Shown here one piece after another: positions 1 through 5,087 of a DNA stretch of 13,202 nt. The stretch comes from Rhodocyclaceae bacterium UBA2250 (lineage in GTDB: Bacteria; Pseudomonadota; Gammaproteobacteria; Burkholderiales; Rhodocyclaceae), in assembly GCA_002347285.1 (NCBI GenBank), contig DDXW01000043.1:1-13202 (forward strand), written 5' to 3'. Made by a program: the position numbers and the translations under genes. The notes below the pieces were generated by a model, which was given only the letters and a program-made list of their open reading frames with translations, was not told the DNA's origin and did no database searches. The first letter of the stretch is position 1. The number at the start of each line of letters is the position of its first letter.

Positions 1-163
1 CTGGGCTAAATGCGATTGCCCTGGAAAGGGGGTAGGACGATTCGCGGATGCCCATCGTGATAGAACCGGCCGCCTTGACCTTGGCCAGCGTGTCGGCGAA
101 GGCTGGTTGCGCGAGCGACAGTGCGGCTGCAAGAGTCAAACCGAGCGCGAGCTTCTTGTTCAT
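1..163 (-). CDS. Amino-acid ABC transporter substrate-binding protein, N-terminal fragment (cut by window edge)
   Basis: Only the first 54 codons lie in the window. The protein begins MNKKLALGL, followed by an Ala/Leu-rich hydrophobic stretch ending in PAFA, a typical Sec signal peptide with cleavage around residue 23. The mature start DTLAKVKAAGSITMGIRESS matches the opening of GltI-type (family 3) periplasmic binding proteins for glutamate/aspartate or other polar amino acids. The ATG at 163 is preceded by a strong GAGGAGG ribosome site (complement of 169-175). It lies 33 bases downstream of the ABC half-transporter on the same strand, but that exporter is not its partner; the cognate permease genes should lie to the left of the window. 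Odd point: after RESSYPLS the family normally continues with an aromatic residue and a G-D/N-G-x-Y segment, but here it reads RAIAFSP, so the first ~30 bases may be divergent or not original. The ligand cannot be told from this fragment. Confidence 0.75.
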   Translation of the reverse strand, partial: MNKKLALGLTLAAALSLAQPAFADTLAKVKAAGSITMGIRESSYPLSRAIAFSP

Positions 164-195
164 GGACGCCTCCTCATTTGTTGGTTGGGAAGCAA

Positions 196-201
196 ACTAT
201 A
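196..201 (-). promoter_or_regulatory. Possible -10 box for the substrate-binding protein gene
   Basis: Read on the minus strand this is TATAGT, one mismatch from TATAAT. It lies 32 bases upstream of the binding-protein ATG and overlaps the stop codon of the upstream ABC gene. It would give a leader of about 25 nt containing the GAGGAGG site. I see no good -35 at 16-18 bp, so this is a weak proposal. Confidence 0.3.
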
Positions 202-2011
202 CCGTTTCCCCTGCGCGCATGCCGTTTTCCCGTTGCTGCAGCGCCCACATGCGGGCATAGGCGCCGCCCCGCTCGAGAAGGACGCGGTGGGTGCCGCGTT
301 CGGCGACGCGGCCGCCGTCGAGCACCAGTATTTCGTCGGCATTCATGACCGTCGACAGACGATGGGCGATGATCAGCACGGTCCGGCCGCGGGCTGCCTG
401 CTCGAGCTCCGCCTGGATCGCTTTCTCGGTCTTCGAGTCGAGGGCCGAGGTCGCCTCGTCGAAGATCAGGATCGGCGGGTCTTTCAGCAGCGTGCGGGCG
501 ATGGCGACGCGCTGCTTCTCGCCGCCGGAGAGCTTGAGGCCGCGCTCGCCGACCCGGGTGTCGTAGCCGTCGGGCAGCCGCCCGATGAATTCCGCCAGAT
601 GGGCGGCGCGCGCTGCGGCCTGCACCTGTTCGAAGTCGGCGTCCGGCCGGCCATACTGGATGTTGTAGGCCAGCGTCTCGTTGAACAGTACCGTGTCCTG
701 CGGCACGATGCCGATGGCGGCCCGCAGGCTGGCCTGCGTGAGCTGGCGCAGGTCGTGGCCGTTGATGCGGATCGATCCTTCATTCACGTCGTAGAAGCGG
801 AACAGCAGGCGGGCGAGGGTGCTCTTGCCCGAACCGCTGTGGCCGACCACCGCTAGGGTGTGGCCGGCCGGAATCTCGAAACTGACATCCCGCAGGATCG
901 GCCGGCGTTGTTCGTAGGCGAAGCCGACGTTCTCGAAGCGCACCGCGCAGGGTCCAGGATCGAGCGGCCGAGCGTGGGGCGCGTCCTGGATCTCGCGGTT
1001 CTCCCGCAGCAGGGCGAACATCCGCTCGATGTCCGTCAGCGACTGGCGGATCTCGCGGTAGAGCACGCCGAGGAAGTTGAGCGGGATGTAGAGCTGGATC
1101 AGGAAGGCATTCACCAGCACGATGTCGCCAACGGTCATCGTGCCGTTCGCCACACCGGCGGCGGCGCGCCACATCATCAGCGTCACACCGACCGCGATGA
1201 TGGCGGCCTGACCGAGATTCAGCCAGGACAGGGAAAACTGGCTCTTGATCTGCGCCGCTTCCCACTTCTGCATCTGCCGGTCGTAGCGCTCCTTCTCCCA
1301 GCCTTCATTGTTGAAGTATTTGACCGTCTCGTAGTTCAGCAGGCTGTCGATGGCGCGGGTGTTGGCGGCCGAGTCGAGTTCGTTGACCTCGCGGCGCAGA
1401 TGCACGCGCCAGTTGGAAATCAGGATGGTGAATACGATGTACACCGCCAGCGTGGCGCTGGCGATCAGCACGAAGCTCGGCTCGTAGCGCGCTGCCAGGA
1501 TGCCCAGCACCAGCACGACCTCGACCAGCGTCGGCAGTACCGAGAAGATCGTGTAGCTGATCAGGGTGCCGATCGCGCGCGTGCCGCGTTCGATGTCGCG
1601 CGTCAGCCCGCCGGTCTGGCGCTCGAGGTGATAGCGCAGCGACATGCCGTGCAGATGCTCGAAGACCTGCAGCGCGATGGTGCGCACCGCGCGTTGGGTG
1701 ACGCGCGCGAAGAGCAGTTCGCGCAGTTCGGTGAACAGCGAGACGCCGAAGCGCAGCACGCCGTAGGCGGCGATCAGCGCCAGCGGTGCGACCAGTGCGG
1801 CCTGGGCCGGATTCGACGGCGCGAAACCGTCGACGATATCCTTGAAGACGAGCGGTACGGCGACGTTGGCCAGCTTGGCGCCGATCAGGCAGGCGAGCGC
1901 GAGCAGGATCCGGCCGCGCCAATGCCAGAGATAGGGGAAAAGCGTCTTGACGGTTTGCCAGTCGTGGCGTTCCGCGGGGGGCGGGCCCGGCAGGGCGATA
2001 TCACGGCGCAT
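197..2011 (-). CDS. Atm1-type ABC half-transporter (fused membrane and ATPase domains)
   Basis: This 604-residue protein is a full ABC half-transporter expected to work as an inner-membrane homodimer. Residues about 30-325 form the type-1 exporter membrane domain with six hydrophobic segments; residues about 355-590 form the ATPase. Visible motifs are Walker A GHSGSGKST (390-398), Q-loop PQDT (437-440), signature LSGGEKQ (494-500), Walker B ILIFDEA (514-520) and switch His550 in IIAHRLSTV. NYETVKYFNNE (226-236) is the hallmark of the Atm1/ABCB7/HMT1 branch rather than MsbA. Family members export glutathione-linked sulfur or metal-thiol compounds and in some bacteria give heavy-metal tolerance; the substrate here is inferred from family only. 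No Shine-Dalgarno precedes the ATG at 2011. TAGAAT ends 6 nt before it, suggesting a leaderless transcript. The gene is divergent from the thioesterase gene. Confidence 0.93.
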   Translation of the reverse strand: MRRDIALPGPPPAERHDWQTVKTLFPYLWHWRGRILLALACLIGAKLANVAVPLVFKDIVDGFAPSNPAQAALVAPLALIAAYGVLRFGVSLFTELRELLFARVTQRAVRTIALQVFEHLHGMSLRYHLERQTGGLTRDIERGTRAIGTLISYTIFSVLPTLVEVVLVLGILAARYEPSFVLIASATLAVYIVFTILISNWRVHLRREVNELDSAANTRAIDSLLNYETVKYFNNEGWEKERYDRQMQKWEAAQIKSQFSLSWLNLGQAAIIAVGVTLMMWRAAAGVANGTMTVGDIVLVNAFLIQLYIPLNFLGVLYREIRQSLTDIERMFALLRENREIQDAPHARPLDPGPCAVRFENVGFAYEQRRPILRDVSFEIPAGHTLAVVGHSGSGKSTLARLLFRFYDVNEGSIRINGHDLRQLTQASLRAAIGIVPQDTVLFNETLAYNIQYGRPDADFEQVQAAARAAHLAEFIGRLPDGYDTRVGERGLKLSGGEKQRVAIARTLLKDPPILIFDEATSALDSKTEKAIQAELEQAARGRTVLIIAHRLSTVMNADEILVLDGGRVAERGTHRVLLERGGAYARMWALQQRENGMRAGETV

Positions 2012-2017
2012 GGGCGG

Positions 2018-2023
2018 ATTCTA
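2018..2023 (-). promoter_or_regulatory. -10-like box TAGAAT directly before the Atm1-type gene
   Basis: On the minus strand the sequence is TGC-TAGAAT-CCGCCC-ATG. TAGAAT is one mismatch from TATAAT, and the TGn just before it fits an extended -10, which can work without a good -35 (none is evident). The six-base spacer puts the predicted start of transcription at or next to the A of the ATG, giving a leaderless mRNA. This agrees with the absence of a Shine-Dalgarno sequence. Confidence 0.5.
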
Positions 2024-2051
2024 GCAGCGCAGCCTCATCGGACGGCTGCGG

Positions 2052-2057
2052 TATGAT
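2052..2057 (+). promoter_or_regulatory. -10-like box TATGAT directly before the thioesterase gene
   Basis: TATGAT lies seven bases before the ATG at 2065, in a context without a Shine-Dalgarno sequence. It mirrors the divergent TAGAAT box 29 bases away, so both genes appear to fire outward from one ~50-bp region. It argues that the ATG at 2065 is the true start: the earlier ATG at 2053 lies inside the -10 hexamer itself. No clear -35 is seen. Confidence 0.45.
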
Positions 2058-2064
2058 CCGCCGC

Positions 2065-2466
2065 ATGAACGAACATGCAGGGATTCTGAGGCCCGGCGTC
2101 GAGCCGGTATTGCGGGTGATGCCGTTGCCGGCCGACGTCAATGCGTCCGGTGACGTTTTCGGCGGCTGGGTGATGGCCAAGGTGGATATCGCCGGGGCCA
2201 TTCCGGCGATGCGCCGCGCGCGCGGCCGCGTCGCGACGGTCGCCGTCAACTCGTTTCTCTTCAAGCAGCCGATCTCCGTGGGCGACGTGGTCAGCTTCTA
2301 TGCCGAGGTGGTCAGCACCGGACGTACCTCGATCACGGTCGATGTCCAAGTGTTCGCCGAGCGCAACCCGGCGCACCCGCTGGTGGTGAAGGTCACCGAG
2401 GCGACGCTGACCTACGTCTGCCTCAATCCCGACGGCAGCAAGCGGCCGGTTCCTCCCCTCGAATAG
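2065..2466 (+). CDS. yciA: YciA-like acyl-CoA thioesterase (hotdog fold)
   Basis: This 133-residue cytoplasmic protein has the length and layout of single-hotdog YciA/BACH-type thioesterases, which hydrolyse acyl-CoAs to free acid and CoA and usually form hexamers. The diagnostic segment is MPLPADVNASGDVFGGW followed by VMAKVDIAGAI (residues 19-46); Asp41 is the likely counterpart of the catalytic Asp of Haemophilus YciA. TVAVNSFLFKQPISVGDVV (58-76) is the second conserved block, and TEATLTYVCL (111-120) is the closing strand. I chose the ATG at 2065 because the upstream in-frame ATG at 2053 falls in a probable -10 box; starting at 2053 would add four residues (MIRR). The gene converges on the 67-codon gene with nine bases between stop codons. 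Acyl chain preference cannot be read from the sequence. Confidence 0.9.
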   Translation: MNEHAGILRPGVEPVLRVMPLPADVNASGDVFGGWVMAKVDIAGAIPAMRRARGRVATVAVNSFLFKQPISVGDVVSFYAEVVSTGRTSITVDVQVFAERNPAHPLVVKVTEATLTYVCLNPDGSKRPVPPLE

Positions 2467-2475
2467 CGAGGACGG

Positions 2476-2679
2476 TCAGGCGCCGGCCAGCTGAGATGCG
2501 GATTCGGCGGCGCGCCGCCCCGCCAGCGCCGACTTTTGCGCGCCGGCTTGCGCTTCCAGTTGCTCGAACGCGTCGATTTCGGGTTGCAAGATGGTGCGCG
2601 TCACCCGGGAACGTTCCGGATTTCCCTGGTATCTGCGCGGTTGCAGGATGTCGATCAGGGTCAGCCGCGTGCGGTTCAT
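2476..2679 (-). CDS. Small protein of unknown function (67 residues)
   Basis: I do not recognise this protein. The ATG at 2679 follows AAAGGATAACTGCA, a good Shine-Dalgarno (AAGGA) about eight bases upstream, which is the main reason to accept the gene. An in-frame upstream start at 2715 lacks such a site. The product is soluble and polar: a basic start (MNRTRLTLIDILQPRRYQGN), a central TRTILQPEIDAFEQLEAQ that could form an amphipathic helix, and an Ala-rich tail SALAGRRAAESASQLAGA. There is no signal peptide or membrane segment. It converges with the thioesterase gene. It may be a lineage-specific small protein; a chance open frame in GC-rich DNA is the alternative. Confidence 0.5.
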   Translation of the reverse strand: MNRTRLTLIDILQPRRYQGNPERSRVTRTILQPEIDAFEQLEAQAGAQKSALAGRRAAESASQLAGA

Positions 2680-2932
2680 TGCAGTTATCCTTTCGTGTCT
2701 CCGACGAGGAAACATTCCGACTCCCGGGAACAGCCCGGGTTCCGTATTTTTCTGCCGGAATTTGTAACGGGATATGAGGGGGAAGGCGGGAAAATCAAGC
2801 CGGCGACCGTCCGCTGGCGCGGAAACACGGCAAAACCACGATCTGCTCTGAAGTTATCGATATTTCCCGCGCGGATATGATCGGTGCCATTTACCCGAAG
2901 TGGGAGCGTCGGATGGATGGCGGGCAGCAGTG
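2680..2932. other. Intergenic region between divergent genes, with a small hairpin and a candidate upstream ORF
   Basis: This is the longest gap in the window and is less GC-rich than its surroundings, with several A/T runs, as expected of a double promoter region. It holds the perfect inverted repeat CCCGGG-AACAG-CCCGGG (2723-2739), with TTTTT at 2747-2751. It also holds a TATGAT at 2876-2881 that could be a -10 for the DUF2802 operon, though no -35 is clear. An 18-codon frame runs from ATG 2877 to TGA 2931-2933 and overlaps the DUF2802 ATG by one base. Confidence 0.55.
2723..2739. repeat. Hairpin CCCGGG-AACAG-CCCGGG in the intergenic region
   Basis: A perfect 6-bp GC stem with a five-base loop lies between the divergent 67-codon gene and the DUF2802 gene. 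On the plus strand TTTTT follows eight bases after the stem, too far for a textbook terminator. No plus-strand gene ends nearby except the thioesterase gene 256 bases upstream, so it might be a late terminator for that message, or an operator. Confidence 0.35.
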
Positions 2933-3613
2933 ATGGACTGGGCGATGCTTGGCTGGCGCGAAGGCGTACTGGTGGCGGTGGCGCTGATCGTCCTGTACAT
3001 CCTCGCGCTGCTGGTCAAGCTGACGCGGGTGGGGCGGCGTGCGCCGGCTCGGCCGGCACAGGAGCCGCCGCTGGCAGTCCCCGTCGCGCCGGAGGAGGTC
3101 GGGAAGGCTACTTCTCCGGCGGTAGAGCCGGCCGTTTCTCCTTCGCCGCTGCGTTTCGAGTGGGATGAGGTCGCCGACCTGCTCGGTGCAGCGGCCAACA
3201 ACGAACCGGCCAAGGCCGTTTCCGTTCCCATGCCGGAGGAGCCGCCGCGGGCAGGCGGTTTCGGCGAGCATCTCGCCGAGCGGTTGGCCCGTTTCGAGAC
3301 GGAGGCGGAAATCGGCCGACTGAAAGCAGAAATCGCGAGCCTGCGCGCGGAACTCGAAGAATTGCGGGCGGCCCGCCGCGTTTCGCCTCAATATGCCGAG
3401 GCGATGGAAATGGCGCAGCGCGGGCTGACCGCCCAGGACGTGGCCGACCGGCTGGGGATCTCGCTGGCCGAAGCCGAATTGGTGCATGCCTTGAGCCGCG
3501 GCGACAGGGACTTTGATCTGGGAGAGGAAGATGGCGCAGAACGAAACGCCGGCAACGACACGAATGAAGCAATCGATGGAATCGACCGAAGCTGGCAGCA
3601 GCGCGGCGGCTGA
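2933..3613 (+). CDS. Membrane-anchored DUF2802 protein with coiled coil
   Basis: The 226-residue product has one N-terminal membrane segment (about 8-30), a Pro/Ala/Val-rich linker (38-75), a predicted coiled coil rich in Leu/Glu/Arg (about 111-149) and a C-terminal helix-turn-helix-like block, YAEAMEMAQRGLTAQDVADR (154-173) then LGISLAEAELVHALSRG, that resembles the DUF2802 domain. Function is unknown. From memory, DUF2802 genes occur beside cheW/motD in Pseudomonas flagellar-chemotaxis clusters, which fits the nearby fliW. I chose the ATG at 2933; a GTG at 2900 would add 11 residues but has no ribosome site. The 3' end overlaps the SPOR-protein gene by 83 bases in another frame, so residues 199-226 are coded from doubly used DNA and the tail is probably not conserved. 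Confidence 0.8.
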   Translation: MDWAMLGWREGVLVAVALIVLYILALLVKLTRVGRRAPARPAQEPPLAVPVAPEEVGKATSPAVEPAVSPSPLRFEWDEVADLLGAAANNEPAKAVSVPMPEEPPRAGGFGEHLAERLARFETEAEIGRLKAEIASLRAELEELRAARRVSPQYAEAMEMAQRGLTAQDVADRLGISLAEAELVHALSRGDRDFDLGEEDGAERNAGNDTNEAIDGIDRSWQQRGG

Positions 3614-4265
3614 CGACGAGGCGCTGCGCAAGCGCCTGCTGTCGCGCATCGCCGTCGCCGGTGTGGCGATTCTCGGCCTGCTCGGCGGCCTGGCGATCTT
3701 CGATGCGCTCAACAAGCCGCAGCCGGCTTTGCCGAAAATGGCGGCGGCTCCGGCCGCGCCGGCACCGGTCGAGCCTGTCGCACCCGAAGCCAAGCCGGAG
3801 GAGGAACCGGCGGCTGCCGAAAAGGAGCCGGAGGAAAAGGCCGAAGCCGAAGCCGTGCCGGAACGAACGGAAGCCGCCCTGGCGCCGCTCAAGCCGGCCA
3901 AGTCCCTGACGCCGCCGGCCAGCGCGCGGCCGACCGCCATCAAGCCCGCACCGCCGGCAGTGGCCCCCCTCAGGCCTGAGCCGCAACGCGAGGTGGCGCG
4001 CACCGTTCCGGAGCGGACGACGCCGGCAGCCGCGCCGCTGGCGAAGGTCGTCGAAGGGGCGCGACGCATCCTCGTTCAGGTCGGCGTATTCAGCAATCAC
4101 GCGAACGCCGAAGAACTCGTCACCAGGCTGCAGCAGGCAGGCATTCCGGCGCGCATCGAGTCCCACGTCCAGGTCGGTCCCTTCGCATCGCGCGCCGAGG
4201 CGGAGGCGGCGCGCGCCAAGCTCAAGGCGCTCGGGATCGACGAAGGCGTATTGGTCAGGAGATAA
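3531..4265 (+). CDS. SPOR-domain inner-membrane protein
   Basis: The 244-residue product has a short cytoplasmic N-terminus, one membrane segment (about 39-60, IAVAGVAILGLLGGLAIF), a long Pro/Ala/Glu/Lys periplasmic linker (61-175) and a C-terminal SPOR domain (179-243). The SPOR domain is recognised by ILVQVGVFSNHANAEELVTR and VQVGPFASRAEAEAARAKL. SPOR domains bind denuded glycan strands in septal peptidoglycan; DedD and FtsN share this layout, and DedD-like proteins are the closest general match. The ATG at 3531 is preceded by GGAGAGGAAG, the best ribosome site in the area. Later ATGs at 3564 and 3576 have none, although using one would shorten the 83-base overlap with the DUF2802 gene. The stop lies four bases before fliW, and the fliW ribosome site is inside the last codons, so the two are co-transcribed. 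Confidence 0.85.
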   Translation: MAQNETPATTRMKQSMESTEAGSSAAADDEALRKRLLSRIAVAGVAILGLLGGLAIFDALNKPQPALPKMAAAPAAPAPVEPVAPEAKPEEEPAAAEKEPEEKAEAEAVPERTEAALAPLKPAKSLTPPASARPTAIKPAPPAVAPLRPEPQREVARTVPERTTPAAAPLAKVVEGARRILVQVGVFSNHANAEELVTRLQQAGIPARIESHVQVGPFASRAEAEAARAKLKALGIDEGVLVRR

Positions 4266-4269
4266 TCCG

Positions 4270-4710
4270 ATGAACATGAATATCGACAATCCCACTTCCG
4301 GCTCCCTCACCGGCGCACCCGACCGCATCATCGAGTTTCCCGTCGGTCTCGCCGGCTTCGAGCATCTGCATCGCTACAGCCTGTTCCATCCCGAAACGGA
4401 GGCGGGCACCGTGCCGAAATACTTCATCCTGCAGTCGCTCGACGACCCGGGCATCGCCTTCAACATCAGCGATCCGGCGCTGTTCGGCTTCAACTACGAA
4501 ATCAGCCTGTCCGACGCCGAGGCCGCGGCGCTCGAGCTTGCCGATCCGGCGGAGGCGGCCGTCGTGGTGATCCTCGTCAAGGAAGGTGGCGAGTTGCGCG
4601 CCAACCTCAAGGCGCCGCTGATCATCAACATCCGTACGCGGCGCGGCATCCAGCACGTCTTCGCCAGCCTGCAGTACCAAGTCACCCTCAAATCCCCGAA
4701 TCAAGCATGA
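4270..4710 (+). CDS. fliW: Flagellar assembly factor FliW
   Basis: This 146-residue protein matches FliW over nearly its whole length: IIEFPVGLAGFEHLHRYSL (20-38), YFILQSLDDPGIAFNISDP (51-69), the acidic mid-part, and LRANLKAPLIINIRTRRGIQ (109-128). In Bacillus and Campylobacter FliW binds the RNA regulator CsrA and flagellin, relieving CsrA repression of flagellin translation. The same role here is an inference. No csrA or flagellin gene is in the window, although fliW is commonly beside csrA in Firmicutes. The ATG at 4270 has an AGGAG site at 4257-4261, eight bases upstream and inside the end of the SPOR gene. The stop overlaps the ridA start as ATGA (4707-4710), which indicates translational coupling. 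Confidence 0.88.
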   Translation: MNMNIDNPTSGSLTGAPDRIIEFPVGLAGFEHLHRYSLFHPETEAGTVPKYFILQSLDDPGIAFNISDPALFGFNYEISLSDAEAAALELADPAEAAVVVILVKEGGELRANLKAPLIINIRTRRGIQHVFASLQYQVTLKSPNQA

Positions 4711-5087
4711 CCCGCCAGATCATCAGCACCGCCAGCGCCCCCGCCGCCATCGGCACCTACTCGCAGGCCGTGAAAGTCGGCGACACCGTCTATCTCTCCG
4801 GCCAGATCGGCCTCGACCCGGCCACCATGACGATGGCCGAGGGCATCGATGCGCAGATCGCGCGCGTCTTCGAGAACCTCCAGGCGGTGGCCACCGCCGC
4901 CGGCGCGACGCTCGACACCGCGGTGAAGGTGAACATCTACCTCACCGATCTCGCCAACTTCGCGAAGGTCAACGAGACGATGGCGCGCTACTTCAACCAG
5001 CCCTATCCGGCGCGTGCCGCGGTTGGCGTCAAGGAACTGCCGCGCGGCGCCCTCGTCGAGGCCGATGCCGTCCTGGTGATTGGCTAA
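4707..5087 (+). CDS. ridA: RidA family reactive imine/enamine deaminase
   Basis: The 126-residue protein is a complete RidA (YjgF/YER057c) subunit. Family members form trimers that hydrolyse 2-aminoacrylate-type enamines/imines to keto acids, protecting PLP enzymes. Family marks are IGTYSQAVKVGDTVYLSGQIGLDP (15-38), KVNIYLTDLANFAKVN (74-89) and YPARAAVGVKELPRGALVEADAVLV (100-124). Arg103 is the conserved substrate-carboxylate-binding residue and Glu118 matches the conserved Glu near the active site. The ATG overlaps the fliW stop by four bases and there is no independent ribosome site, so it relies on coupling. Its 3' end overlaps the recG start by eight bases. Exact imine specificity is not readable from sequence. 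Confidence 0.93.
   Translation: MTRQIISTASAPAAIGTYSQAVKVGDTVYLSGQIGLDPATMTMAEGIDAQIARVFENLQAVATAAGATLDTAVKVNIYLTDLANFAKVNETMARYFNQPYPARAAVGVKELPRGALVEADAVLVIG

Noticed and set aside
860..2056. 398-codon plus-strand frame opposite the ABC transporter gene
   Set aside because: It is antisense to all transporter motifs. Its Asp/Gln/Arg/His-rich product has no recognisable domain.
2506..2519. 14-base palindrome GGCGGCGCGCCGCC as a terminator between convergent genes
   Set aside because: It has no loop-spacing or T-run and lies inside codons of the 67-residue gene. Such palindromes are expected in GC-rich coding DNA.
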